NCBI RefSeq assembly: GCF_000974445.1
Contig: NZ_BBOJ01000018.1
Span: forward strand, 62,001 to 126,000
Reading direction: 5' to 3'
Source: Lentzea aerocolonigenes
GTDB lineage: Bacteria; Actinomycetota; Actinomycetes; Mycobacteriales; Pseudonocardiaceae
Length of the DNA: 64,000 nt
A program made the position numbers and the translations under genes. The notes beneath the pieces are model-generated. The model did no database searches. It saw only the letters and a list, made by a program, of their open reading frames with translations, and was not told where the DNA came from. Positions 44,583-53,434 of this stretch are shown in pieces. Numbering within the stretch: position 1 is the first letter of the stretch; each line of letters starts with the position of its first letter.

Positions 44583-47297
44583 ATGGCCAGACGCGTCCTG
44601 GGCGTGTTGGTCGGAATCCTGATCGCAACCACAACAGTCGTACCGGCAGCGCACGCGGCGGAGTGGGTGCCGAAAACCCCTCCGCTCACGACACCCTGGA
44701 CGTCCCAGGTGTCGCCCTCCAACGCCCTGCCCGAGTACCCGCGCCCGCAGCTCGTGCGCACCGAGTGGCAGAACCTCAACGGTGTCTGGGAGTTCACCGG
44801 AGCACCGAACTTGAACGACCCGCCGATCGGCAGGCCGCTGGCTGAGGGCGTTCTCGTGCCGTACCCGATCGAGTCCGCGCTGTCGGGCATCAAACGGCAC
44901 GAGGACAACATGTTCTACCGTCGCACGTTCACCGTGCCGTCCACTTGGAACGGACGGCACGTGAAGCTCAACTTCGGCGCCGTCACCTGGCAGACCAGGG
45001 TGTGGATCAACGGCAGGGAGGTGGGCGCGCACACCGGTGGCTTCGACGCGTTCTCGTTCAACATCTCGGCGGCGCTGACGCTCGGTGTGAACGAGATCGT
45101 CGTCGGTGTGCACTCACCGGTCGACGGCAGCCGCTACCCGATCGGCAAGCAACGGAAGACGCCGGGCGGGATCTTCTACACCGCCGCGTCCGGCATCTGG
45201 CAGACCGTGTGGCTGGAACCGGTGCGAGCCGAGCACATCACGCGCCTGGACACGACCCCGAACGTCGGCGCGAGCGCGCTCGACCTGGTCGTGCGGAGCA
45301 CCGCCGGGCAGTCCGTCACCGCCGAGGTGCTCAGCGGTGGCCAGGTGGTCGGCAGGCAGACCGGCACAACCGGTTCTTCTCTGCGGATTCCGGTGCCGAA
45401 CGCCAGGTTGTGGTCGCCGGACGACCCGTTCCTCTACGACCTGCGCGTGACACTGGCGGGCGGGGACGTCGTGACCGGTTACTTCGGCATGCGCTCGCTC
45501 GGCAAGGCGATGGTCGGCGGCGTGATGAGGCCGTTGCTGAACGGGAAGTTCGTCTTCCAGATCGGCACGCTCGACCAGGGCTACTGGCCGGACGGCATCT
45601 ACACCGCGCCGACCGACGAGGCGTTGCGCTGGGACCTCGAACGCCAGAAAGCACTGGGGCTCAACATGATCCGCAAGCACATCAAGGTCGAACCCGCGCG
45701 CTGGTTCTACCACGCCGACCGGCTCGGTCTGATGGTGTGGCAGGACATGCCGGCCGTCGACGCGGTGGACGAGGTGCCGAACTCCCACGCCGACTACGAG
45801 GCCGAGCTGCGCCGGATGATCGACCAGCTCAAGGGCATCACGTCGATCGTGCAGTGGGTGCCGTTCAACGAGGGCTGGGGCGAGTACGACGCGGCCAGGA
45901 TCGTCGACCTGGTCCGCGGCATCGACAACACCCGCCTGGTCAACCACAACTCGGGTTCCAACTGCTGCGTCTCCGATCCCGATCCCGGCAACGGCGACGT
46001 GATCGACGACCACGCCTACCAGATCACGACCGCCACCCGGCAGCCCGACGGCAACCGCGTCGCGGTGCTGGGCGAGTTCGGAGGCCTGGGGCGTCGAGTC
46101 GCCGGCCACGAGTACGAGCCGGGCAACGGGTTCGCCTACGGCGCGCTGTACCCGGACGAGCAGTCGCTGACCAAGCGGTACGAGGAGATCACCAAGCAGG
46201 TCGCGCGGATGGTGCACACGCGCGGGCTCTCCGCGTCGGTCTACACCGAGCCGTACGACGTGGAGAACGAGATCAACGGCTTCTACACCTACGACCGCCG
46301 CGTGCTGAAGATGACCGAAGCACGGGTGCGCGACATCAACCAGAAGGTGCTCGCGATCGCGCGCGGCACCGCGGTCGGCCCGGACGACGTGGTCTCGTTG
46401 CGCGTCACCACGAGCGGCTTCACCAACCGGTACCTGCGCCACCAGGACGGGCTGGTCCGCACGGACGAGATCAGCACCGATCTCGGCAGACTGGACGCGA
46501 CGTTCCACGTGCGTCCCGGACTTGCCGACACCGCCTGCCTCTCGTTCGAGTCGCGCAACTTCCCCGGCCAGTTCCTCAGGCACAGCAACGGCCGCATCCG
46601 CAAGGACGTCAACGACGGCACGATCGCGGCCGATGCGACGTTCTGCGCGCGCGAGGGCAGCGGCGGCACCGCGCTGGAGTCGTTCAACCAGCGCGGTTCG
46701 TTCATCAGGCACTACGTCGAGGGCGTCTACCTGGCGCGCAGCGGCGGCCCGAACCCTTGGGACACACCGAACTCGTTCGCCGCGGACACCACGTGGGCGG
46801 TCGGCGTCGCGCTGTGGCGCAGCGGCGCCGACCTGCCGCTGGACCAGGCCAGGTCGTTCCGCGTGACCACACCGGGCTTCACGGACCGCTACCTGCGGCA
46901 CCGCGACGGCCTGGCGCGCACGGACGTCGTTTCCGGCACGAGTGACGACCTGCTGAAGTCCGACGCGACGTTCGTGATCAGACGCGGTCTTGCCGACCAG
47001 ACCTGCTACTCGCTCGAGTCGCGCAACTTCCCCGGCGACTTCCTGCGGCACGCGGACTTCCGCGTCCGCCTGAACGCCAACGACAACACCGACCTGTTCC
47101 GTCGTGACGCCACGTTCTGCGCCCAGCCGGGCACCGGTGGCGTGCGGCTGGAGTCGGTCAACGAGCTCGGCACCAACATCCGTCACTACGCGGAGGAGGT
47201 CTGGGTCGCCTCGAACGGCGGCGCGCACACGTACGACAACCCTGCCTCGTACAACCAGGACGTGAGCTGGGCAGTGAGCTCACCCTGGGCACCGTGA
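44583..47297 (+). CDS. secreted GH2 glycoside hydrolase with two C-terminal AbfB-like (CBM42) domains
   Basis: 904 residues from ATG 44583 with GGGG in the leader. Signal peptide (MARRVLGVLVGILIATTTVV). N-terminal jelly roll (about 30-190, EWQNLNGVWEF and RHEDNMFYRRTFTVP), Ig-like sandwich, and TIM barrel with acid/base Glu in WVPFNEGWGEYD (about 430) and nucleophile Glu in VAVLGEFGG (about 499). Two AbfB-like domains of about 140 residues follow: VTTSGFTNRYLRHQDGLVRT (about 605) and VTTPGFTDRYLRHRDGLART (about 760), each with paired SRNFPGxFLRH motifs. AbfB domains bind arabinofuranosyl side chains. GH2 includes bacterial galactofuranosidases from memory. It likely supplies sugar to the importer next door. 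Confidence 0.9.
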   Translation: MARRVLGVLVGILIATTTVVPAAHAAEWVPKTPPLTTPWTSQVSPSNALPEYPRPQLVRTEWQNLNGVWEFTGAPNLNDPPIGRPLAEGVLVPYPIESALSGIKRHEDNMFYRRTFTVPSTWNGRHVKLNFGAVTWQTRVWINGREVGAHTGGFDAFSFNISAALTLGVNEIVVGVHSPVDGSRYPIGKQRKTPGGIFYTAASGIWQTVWLEPVRAEHITRLDTTPNVGASALDLVVRSTAGQSVTAEVLSGGQVVGRQTGTTGSSLRIPVPNARLWSPDDPFLYDLRVTLAGGDVVTGYFGMRSLGKAMVGGVMRPLLNGKFVFQIGTLDQGYWPDGIYTAPTDEALRWDLERQKALGLNMIRKHIKVEPARWFYHADRLGLMVWQDMPAVDAVDEVPNSHADYEAELRRMIDQLKGITSIVQWVPFNEGWGEYDAARIVDLVRGIDNTRLVNHNSGSNCCVSDPDPGNGDVIDDHAYQITTATRQPDGNRVAVLGEFGGLGRRVAGHEYEPGNGFAYGALYPDEQSLTKRYEEITKQVARMVHTRGLSASVYTEPYDVENEINGFYTYDRRVLKMTEARVRDINQKVLAIARGTAVGPDDVVSLRVTTSGFTNRYLRHQDGLVRTDEISTDLGRLDATFHVRPGLADTACLSFESRNFPGQFLRHSNGRIRKDVNDGTIAADATFCAREGSGGTALESFNQRGSFIRHYVEGVYLARSGGPNPWDTPNSFAADTTWAVGVALWRSGADLPLDQARSFRVTTPGFTDRYLRHRDGLARTDVVSGTSDDLLKSDATFVIRRGLADQTCYSLESRNFPGDFLRHADFRVRLNANDNTDLFRRDATFCAQPGTGGVRLESVNELGTNIRHYAEEVWVASNGGAHTYDNPASYNQDVSWAVSSPWAP

Positions 47298-47328
47298 CTC
47301 CGTTGCTGACCGCCTGATCGGCCGATGC

Positions 47329-47375
47329 CCACCGGGACGTAGACGCGTATTTTCTTCACGTCTGCGTCCCGGTGG
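47329..47375 (+). terminator. hairpin terminator ending the sugar operon
   Basis: CCACCGGGACGTAGACG (47329-47345) and CGTCTGCGTCCCGGTGG (47359-47375) pair along 17 bases with one G-T pair and a 13-base loop, 31 bases after the GH2 stop. Confidence 0.85.
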
Positions 47376-47390
47376 ATCCGAGGTGGTCAC

Positions 47391-47897
47391 GTGTTGGCAG
47401 CCGGTCTGGTGCTCGCAGTGCTGGCGAGCGGTTCTCCGCTGGATCCGAGAGAGCCCGGCGAGCACTCGGTGGTCTACCGGGTCGACACAGTCGTCTCGGC
47501 ACCTGCCGAGCGCATCTACGGCCTGCTCACCGACTTCCCGGGCTACGCGAGCTGGAACCCGTGGGTGACCAGGGCCGTGGGCGGCACCTCGCCCGGCGAC
47601 GAGGTGAAGGTCGACGTCGTCCTCGGCTCGCTGACCATGGCCGCGAAGCACACCGTGCTCAACGGCGTGCCAGGCCGGCGCTTCTGCTGGAAGGACGCGG
47701 GCTGGAACTCGTGGTTCGTCTACGGCCAGCGCTGCCGCACGCTCACCGCGCAGCCCGACGGGACCGTGCTGGTGTCCAACGAGCTGCTGATCGACGGCGT
47801 GCTGTCCGGTGGGGCGGACCACTTCATGGGCAAGGCGATGCGGGATGGCATGCAGGCGGAGAACGCGGCCCTGAAGCGTGTCGCCGAATCGTCGTAG
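47391..47897 (+). CDS. SRPBCC-fold (polyketide-cyclase/START-like) protein with hydrophobic N-terminus
   Basis: 168 residues from GTG 47391 with GAGG upstream. The SRPBCC core is present: DTVVSAPAERIYGLLTDFPG (about 32-51), YASWNPWVTRAVGG and VKVDVVLGSLTMAAKHTVLN, ending with the C-terminal helix AMRDGMQAENAALKRVAESS. The hydrophobic N-terminal stretch LAAGLVLAVLASGSP (about 2-16) resembles a signal peptide or membrane anchor, which is uncommon for this usually cytoplasmic fold. The family binds hydrophobic ligands; no catalytic site is obvious. It lies between two strong boundaries, so it is probably transcribed alone. Confidence 0.75.
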   Translation: MLAAGLVLAVLASGSPLDPREPGEHSVVYRVDTVVSAPAERIYGLLTDFPGYASWNPWVTRAVGGTSPGDEVKVDVVLGSLTMAAKHTVLNGVPGRRFCWKDAGWNSWFVYGQRCRTLTAQPDGTVLVSNELLIDGVLSGGADHFMGKAMRDGMQAENAALKRVAESS

Positions 47898-47976
47898 CCG
47901 CGTGAGTCATGGACAGAAGCTGGTCATCTGACCCACATGAGTGGTCAGGCGATCGGCTCGCGGTGATCCTGGACCG

Positions 47977-50262
47977 ATGAACGACCCGCAACCGACCTTC
48001 CGTTCGGAGATGTCCGGTGTCGCGGGCAGTGTGGTCCAAGCAGGAGATGTGCACGGTGGGCTGCACGTGCATGAAGCCAAGTCCGCTGACGCCGGTACGC
48101 CCCGGCAGTTGCCCGCCGACGTCAGGGGCTTCGTGAACCGGGTCGCTGAGCTGGGCCGTCTGGATCACCTGTTGCGCGACGGCACGCCCGGGCTCGCGGC
48201 TCCTGCTGTCGTGCTCATCGCGGGCACGGCTGGTGTGGGCAAGACGTCGCTGGCAGTGCACTGGGCTCAGCGCGTGCGGAACCGGTTCCCGGACGGTCAG
48301 CTCTACATCAACCTGCGTGGTTACGACCCCGGCGCGCCGGTGACACCCGAGTCGGCGTTGAATCTCTTCCTGCAGGCACTGGGTGTCCGAGCGAGTGCCA
48401 TTCCCGCGGACCCGCAGGCCAAGGCGATGTTGTACCGGTCGCTTGTGGCTGATCGACGTGTACTCGTGGTGCTGGACAACGCTGCGACGGTGAGCCAGGT
48501 CCGTCCGCTGCTTCCCGGCACGGCGAGCTGCCTCGTGCTCGTGACCAGCCGGAACCGCATGCCAGGCCTCGTGTCGAGGGACGGTGCCGTCCGCGTCACC
48601 GTCGACGTGCTGGACGATGACGAGGCGGTCACGTTGCTTCGAAACCTCGTCGAGGATCACCGAGGTGCGGACGACCTGGCAGAGTTGAACGAACTATCCC
48701 AGCTCTGTGCACGCCTACCGCTCGCACTGAGGATCGCGGCGGAGAGAGCGGCAGCCCGTCCCTGGATGGCGCTGTCGGAACTGATCCACGATTTGCGGGA
48801 CGAGTCCGCGTTGTGGGAAGCGCTGTCGAGTGCCGATGACGACGAGGTCGACGCCGTCCGGACCGTGTTCGCTTGGTCGTACAGGGCGCTCCCGGATGCC
48901 GCGGCGCAACTCTTCCGCCGGCTCGGACTGCACCCCGGCGCCGAGTTCGGCTTGGGCGTGGCCGCCGCGTTGGCAGGAGTGACCACGGGCGCTGCCCGTC
49001 ACGTGCTGGACGTGCTGCTCGCCGGTCATCTGCTCGAACAAGTCGGTCCTGACCGGTATCAGCTGCACGACCTGTTGCGTGCCTACGCGATCGACCAGGT
49101 GCGCCACGACGAGCCACCGGAGGGGCAAAGGGCTGCGGTCCACCGAATGCTGAGCTGGTACCTGAGCACTGCGCAGGAGGCTTACCTGGTTGTCGCGCGT
49201 GGTGGCCGCCATCTGAAGATCGACGTGGAGGCCTGTGAGCTGCCCTCGGCACCTGGGCCGTTCGCGAATCGCGCGCAGGCGCTGACCTGGTACTCGAGGG
49301 AGAGAGCCAATCTCATGATGGCGACTCGAACCGCTGCCGCGTGGGGATTCGATCGCATCGCCTGGCAGATACCGGGAGCGCTGGCGGTCATCTACGACAA
49401 CCACGATGCCGCAGACGTGTGGCTGGCCACCGAACAGCTCGCGTTGGAGGCGGCTCGGCGGGTCGGCGACCGGTACGGGCAGGGTGTTGTTCTGGACAGG
49501 CTGGGGATCAAGTTCCGGAGGCTGCGGCGGGTGGACGAAGCGATCGACTGCTTCCGCGACGCTTCGGAGGTGTTCGATTCCCTGGGAATCGGTATCGGCA
49601 AGGCGCGGGTCATCAACGGTATGGGGGTGGTCTACATGGAGGCAGGGCAGCTTCAGGAGGCCCGGACCGCGTTCGAGCGGGCGATCGAGGCCGCTTGGTT
49701 GAACGAGGGTGAAACGTCGTTGCGGGCCCTTTCCACCGTCAACCTCGGTGACACGCATCTGAGACTCGGTTCTCCGGAGAACGCGTTGCGTTGCGCCGCC
49801 GACGCGTTGCCGACGCTGAGGAAGCTCGACGACGTGATCATGGAGTGCGTCGCGACCCGGCTACAGGGTGCCGCCCAGCGTGAACTGGGGATGCTTGAGG
49901 AGTCGCGGATCTCTCTCCAGAGGGCAGTCGAGGCAGTCCGCCGCGCGGGCAACCTCGTCGCGGAGTGTGAAGTCTTCCTCGAGCTCGCGCGGCTCGAGAT
50001 CGCCGAAGGGTCGCCAGCGGACGCACTCGTCTCTGCTCAACGCGCGATTGTCATCGCCCGGCAGTTCGGCGCCGCGACTGTGGAAGCAGAGGCGTTGGAC
50101 GTCACCGGGACCGCCTATCGGAAGCTCGGCCGCCAGACGGACGCAATGCACTTTCACCGCCAGGCTGTGGAGCTTCATCGGTCCACTGGGAATGTCGCCG
50201 GAGTGGATGCGGCGACGCGTCATCTCTCCACCGCGTTGGAAAGCCGGGAAGGTGAGCTGTGA
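47977..50262 (+). CDS. STAND ATPase (NB-ARC) with TPR repeats, no DNA-binding domain
   Basis: 761 residues from ATG 47977 (GGA upstream); longer starts add a leader. The N-terminus SGVAGSVVQAGDVHGGLHVH (about 12-31) is the short valine/glycine-rich module seen in front of Streptomyces-type NB-ARC/TPR proteins. P-loop GTAGVGKTSLAVHW (about 83-96), Walker B RRVLVVLDNAAT, GLP-like RLPLALRIAAER, winged-helix region and TPRs to the end (about 430-760). Unlike the SARP gene at 9-11.6 kb it lacks an HTH. It is followed with a 4-base overlap by a DUF397 gene. Sensor, regulatory or defence roles are possible. Base composition looks slightly less GC-rich than the neighbours by eye. Confidence 0.85.
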   Translation: MNDPQPTFRSEMSGVAGSVVQAGDVHGGLHVHEAKSADAGTPRQLPADVRGFVNRVAELGRLDHLLRDGTPGLAAPAVVLIAGTAGVGKTSLAVHWAQRVRNRFPDGQLYINLRGYDPGAPVTPESALNLFLQALGVRASAIPADPQAKAMLYRSLVADRRVLVVLDNAATVSQVRPLLPGTASCLVLVTSRNRMPGLVSRDGAVRVTVDVLDDDEAVTLLRNLVEDHRGADDLAELNELSQLCARLPLALRIAAERAAARPWMALSELIHDLRDESALWEALSSADDDEVDAVRTVFAWSYRALPDAAAQLFRRLGLHPGAEFGLGVAAALAGVTTGAARHVLDVLLAGHLLEQVGPDRYQLHDLLRAYAIDQVRHDEPPEGQRAAVHRMLSWYLSTAQEAYLVVARGGRHLKIDVEACELPSAPGPFANRAQALTWYSRERANLMMATRTAAAWGFDRIAWQIPGALAVIYDNHDAADVWLATEQLALEAARRVGDRYGQGVVLDRLGIKFRRLRRVDEAIDCFRDASEVFDSLGIGIGKARVINGMGVVYMEAGQLQEARTAFERAIEAAWLNEGETSLRALSTVNLGDTHLRLGSPENALRCAADALPTLRKLDDVIMECVATRLQGAAQRELGMLEESRISLQRAVEAVRRAGNLVAECEVFLELARLEIAEGSPADALVSAQRAIVIARQFGAATVEAEALDVTGTAYRKLGRQTDAMHFHRQAVELHRSTGNVAGVDAATRHLSTALESREGEL

Positions 50263-50444
50263 CGACAGGAGGGGCCCGATGGAGAAAGTCGCGCACCAGC
50301 AACGCGAGCTGCAGCTGTGTCGAGGTGCGTCCGTCGACGACCGGCGTTCACGTTCGTGACAGCAAGCACGTCGAGTCAATGCTGTGGGTTGGTGCTGTCG
50401 GCTGGAAGGTGTTCGTAGGAATGGTCTCAGGGTCCTCTAGGTGA
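50259..50444 (+). CDS. DUF397 domain protein
   Basis: 61 residues from GTG 50259, overlapping the STAND gene stop (GTGA). The DUF397 pattern is clear: RWRKSRTSNASCSCVEV (about 7-23), GVHVRDSKHVESML (about 29-42) and VGWKVFVGMV at the end. DUF397 proteins are small actinomycete proteins that usually sit beside an XRE-type regulator and influence development or secondary metabolism. Here the partner is a STAND ATPase rather than XRE. Its last bases overlap the convergent FAD gene by 8 bases. Confidence 0.88.
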   Translation: MTTGGARWRKSRTSNASCSCVEVRPSTTGVHVRDSKHVESMLWVGAVGWKVFVGMVSGSSR

Positions 50445-51468
50445 ACAAGATCCGTTTGGCCAAGGCCTTGCCCACCGGCGTCCGCAACCCCGCGAACGCC
50501 AGCTCGGCAAGGCCCGGCTCGCGCACCAGCGACAGCCCACGCCGCATCAACGACCGAACCCGGTAGCGCCTCCGCAGCGCCGCGCCGTCGTAGTGCTCCA
50601 GCACGAACCTGTTGCCACTGCGCAGGTAGTCGAACGTGACCGAGGCCGCGAGCTCGGACATCCGCAGGCACGGATCGAGCCCGCCCGCGGTGAGCGGGGA
50701 GACCGCGCCCGCCGCGTCACCGACCAGCAACCCCTGCGGCGACACGATTCTGCGCAGCAGCCCGCCGACCGGGATGGGTCCGCCGCGGCGCTGGACCGGA
50801 CCGGCCGGTTCCGGGGTGGGGAAGCTGTCGCGGAACCGTTGCAGCAGCTGGGGGAGCGGTGCGCGGAACCTGTCCGCGCGGCCGGCCAGGCCCACGTGGG
50901 CGTGTTCGCCGTCGTCGATCACCCACGCGAGGTAGCCGGGGGCGAGGCGCGGGTCAACGACGCAGTGGAACGTGGGCGTCGAGCCGGTCCTGACCGGGTA
51001 GACCTCCTCGATGCCGGTGATCAGCTGCCGGTTGACGTCGAGGCCGAGCTTCTTCGCGACCGTGGAGCGGGCGCCGTCCGCGCCGATGGTGAAGCGCGCC
51101 TTCGTCGACTTCGCGGGATAGCTCGCGTTCAACGTGACCTGCGCGCCTGCTCGTCGTGCGTCCTCGACGGCCTGGGCGTAGATGCCGGCCATGTCGCCGA
51201 CGCGGAACTCGTCGCGGGCGCTGGTGAGCTCGACCGGGTCCCGGTGCGACGGCGGGTAGAGCAGCACGCGCCGGACCGCGGGGCCGAGGTGCGGCAGCGC
51301 GTAGTCGTCGAGAGTGCGCCGGACGAAGATGCCGGTCGTGCGGATGCCTGTCTCGAGGCTCGTCCTGCGCTCGCACACGGCCACGTCGAGACCTGCTTCC
51401 GCGAGCAGGCGCGCGGTGTTGAGACCGGCCAGGCCGGCGCCGACGACGAGCACGTCCACGGTGTCCAT
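50437..51468 (-). CDS. FAD-dependent oxidoreductase, geranylgeranyl-reductase-like
   Basis: 343 residues from ATG 51468 (MDTVDVLVVGAGLAGLNTAR). The dinucleotide motif is GAGLAGLNTARLLAEAG, and the conserved FAD motif near the end of the domain is GDAAGAVSPLTAGGLDPCLR (about 263-282), with RKSGADGARST-like FTIGADGARSTVAKKLG. This pattern matches geranylgeranyl reductase and related flavin monooxygenases of menaquinone and secondary metabolism. The C-terminal helix (RRGLSLVREPGLAELAFAGL) may associate with the membrane. It is 41 bases from the methyltransferase gene and in the same direction; a two-gene unit is plausible. Confidence 0.82.
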   Translation of the reverse strand: MDTVDVLVVGAGLAGLNTARLLAEAGLDVAVCERRTSLETGIRTTGIFVRRTLDDYALPHLGPAVRRVLLYPPSHRDPVELTSARDEFRVGDMAGIYAQAVEDARRAGAQVTLNASYPAKSTKARFTIGADGARSTVAKKLGLDVNRQLITGIEEVYPVRTGSTPTFHCVVDPRLAPGYLAWVIDDGEHAHVGLAGRADRFRAPLPQLLQRFRDSFPTPEPAGPVQRRGGPIPVGGLLRRIVSPQGLLVGDAAGAVSPLTAGGLDPCLRMSELAASVTFDYLRSGNRFVLEHYDGAALRRRYRVRSLMRRGLSLVREPGLAELAFAGLRTPVGKALAKRILFT

Positions 51469-51509
51469 GCCCGACGGTAGAACCGGCCCGCGGTGCTCCG
51501 GCCGCACCT

Positions 51510-52154
51510 TCACGAGATCTGCACAGCATCTCCACAACCCTTGCGCACCAACAGGTACACCTGGTGGAACGGTCGCTCGCCCTCGTGGGGCTCGCGCCGC
51601 ATCCTCCCGACCTCGGTGAAACCGTTCTGGCGCAACAGGTTCACGAGACTGTCCGGCGACCACCGGTAGGCGAGCGCGACCTTGTGGTCGAACGCCTCCG
51701 GTCGCGGATCGTCACCGGCGAAGAAGCCGAGCATCAGATGACCGCCCGGTGCCAGCACGCGTTCGAACTCGGCGAACGCGACCGGCAGCTCGTCCGGTGG
51801 CGTGTGAATGATGGAGAACGACGAGAGAACGCCGCCGAGAACCCCGTCGGCGAGGTCCAGCGCGGTCATCGACCCGATCTCGAAGCGCAGGTCCGGATGC
51901 GCGCGGCGGGCGATGGCGATCATCTCGGGGGACAGGTCGATGCCGAACGCGCTCAGGCCCAGCCCGGTGAGGTGGGCGGTCACGTGGCCCGGCCCGCACC
52001 CGATGTCGGCGACGGGGCCCTGGTCGCGCACGAGATCCGCGAACGCGGCGAGCATCGCGCGTTCCAGCGGCAACGTCCTCAACACGTCGCTGAACAGTTC
52101 GGCGTAGAGGGGTGCGACGGCGTCGTAGGCGGCCCTGGTGTCGAGTTCGGTCAC
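51510..52154 (-). CDS. class I SAM-dependent methyltransferase
   Basis: 214 residues from GTG 52154 (VTELDTRAAYDAVAPLYAEL), with AAGG about 8 bases upstream; longer starts lack support. SAM motif I is VADIGCGPGHVTAHL (about 48-62), motif II FGIDLSPEMIAIARR (about 69-83), motif III LAPGGHLMLGFF (about 137-148). The acceptor is unknown; the compact size resembles small-molecule O- or C-methyltransferases. It is divergent from the Tat-exported lyase-like gene and directly upstream of the FAD oxidoreductase, which suggests a pair modifying one small molecule. Confidence 0.88.
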   Translation of the reverse strand: MTELDTRAAYDAVAPLYAELFSDVLRTLPLERAMLAAFADLVRDQGPVADIGCGPGHVTAHLTGLGLSAFGIDLSPEMIAIARRAHPDLRFEIGSMTALDLADGVLGGVLSSFSIIHTPPDELPVAFAEFERVLAPGGHLMLGFFAGDDPRPEAFDHKVALAYRWSPDSLVNLLRQNGFTEVGRMRREPHEGERPFHQVYLLVRKGCGDAVQIS

Positions 52155-52242
52155 AGTCAGAACCTTGACACATCGGAGGTCTTTCGCTGATCGTGGAGCG
52201 TACCGCCGCCTCGGACCGCCGCCCTGGTTCGAGGAGGAATCG

Positions 52243-53031
52243 ATGGAGTTGTTCAACCGCCGCATGGCAATGCGAGGAGCGCTCGCCATCGCCGCGACGC
52301 CGTTCGCGGCCGGTGCCGCGTCCCCAGGAGCGAGCGCAGACGTGGGATCACTGGCGTTCGTGCAGAAATGGGCGCCGAACCCCGGTTCGGCCGGACTGAA
52401 GGCGTTCGTCGGCATCGAGGACGACCGCGCGAACTCGCACCCGTCCGCCACGCACATCTTCGCCGAGAGCGACCAGTACCGGTTCGTGATGCACAGGTCC
52501 GACCGCGACGGATCGGACCGGCAGCGCCAGGAGGTCCGCGCGATCCAGACCAACGGCACCCGCCACGACATGAAGAAGGGCGAGACCTGGCGCTACACCT
52601 ACCAGATGTACATCCCCAGCTCGTTGAAGGGGACCACCAGCTTCACGCACATCTTCCAGGTCAAGCACACCGGCGTCGCCTCGCCCGTGGTCACCGTGTC
52701 GCTGTTCCGCTCCGGCTCGGCGGAGTCGGTCGAGATGCGGCTCTTCGGTGCCGGCCAGGCGAAACTCGGCAGCACGCCGCTGGCACCGCTGCGCAACAGG
52801 TGGATCGACGTCGAGATCGAGATCAAGGTGGCCGACTCCGGCAGCCTGCGGTTCGCCCTGAGGGACGGCGGCACCACGATCGTCAACGCGTCGCGCTCCG
52901 GTTTCGACACGTGGCTCGGCGGTGACCAGGCGCATCCGAAGTGGGGCATCTACCGGTCTCTCGGCGACTCCGCCCAGCTCCAGGACACCTACCTGCTGCT
53001 GCGGAACATGAAGGCCTACCGGAACGAATGA
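52243..53031 (+). CDS. Tat-exported polysaccharide-lyase-like beta-jelly-roll protein
   Basis: 262 residues from ATG 52243 with GAGGAGG upstream. Tat-like leader NRRMAMRGALAIAATPFAAG. The mature part is strand-rich (AFVQKWAPNPGSAGLKAFVG, then RQRQEVRAIQTNGTRHDMKK, TWRYTYQMYIPSS, TTSFTHIFQVKH), with the pattern of heparin-lyase-I/PL-type secreted jelly rolls, as I recall from actinomycete proteins annotated as such. Candidate catalytic His in THIFQVKHTG (about residue 140). Substrate unknown; alginate or glucuronan types cannot be excluded. It may be divergently transcribed from a promoter shared with the methyltransferase gene; TTGACA at 52165-52170 is a possible -35. Confidence 0.65.
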   Translation: MELFNRRMAMRGALAIAATPFAAGAASPGASADVGSLAFVQKWAPNPGSAGLKAFVGIEDDRANSHPSATHIFAESDQYRFVMHRSDRDGSDRQRQEVRAIQTNGTRHDMKKGETWRYTYQMYIPSSLKGTTSFTHIFQVKHTGVASPVVTVSLFRSGSAESVEMRLFGAGQAKLGSTPLAPLRNRWIDVEIEIKVADSGSLRFALRDGGTTIVNASRSGFDTWLGGDQAHPKWGIYRSLGDSAQLQDTYLLLRNMKAYRNE

Positions 53032-53056
53032 GGTGTTCCCAGGCGACCGTCCAGAG

Positions 53057-53434
53057 GTGAGAATTGTTCGCGTGGGGGACCTACACCGACGCACGGTCGA
53101 GAGCAGGGCCGGTGTCACCGCGTTTCTGGCCGGCGTGTGGCTGATCGCGGCGCCACCGATCCTGCACTTCAGCGCGTCCGCGCACGCCTTCCGGCCGTAC
53201 TGGTGGTCGATGGGTCTGGCCGTCGTGCTCATGCTCCTCGGCATGGTGCGGGCGATGGCGCCGCTGGACGTGCCGTTCGCCCAGCAGGTTACGATCGCGC
53301 TGGCGCTGTGGCTCGTCGTCATGGCACTGCTGGGAGACGACGGGGTGTGGGCCGTTTGGCTCAACCAGCTCGTGGTCGCGGCTGTGATCGCGCTGTCCGC
53401 CGGGCTCGCGCTGCTGATCGGCCTGCGTCGATGA
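53057..53434 (+). CDS. small integral membrane protein
   Basis: About 125 residues from GTG 53057; GTG codons at 53033 and 53072 are also in frame and none is favoured by a clear ribosome site. Four hydrophobic helices are visible (TAFLAGVWLIAAPPI, WWSMGLAVVLMLLGMV, VTIALALWLVVMALL, LNQLVVAAVIALSAGLALLI). Conserved Trp and Pro positions (WLIAAPPILHFSA) resemble SPW-repeat proteins, but I am not sure. It overlaps the next gene by 4 bases (ATGA), so the two work as a pair. Confidence 0.65.
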   Translation: MRIVRVGDLHRRTVESRAGVTAFLAGVWLIAAPPILHFSASAHAFRPYWWSMGLAVVLMLLGMVRAMAPLDVPFAQQVTIALALWLVVMALLGDDGVWAVWLNQLVVAAVIALSAGLALLIGLRR

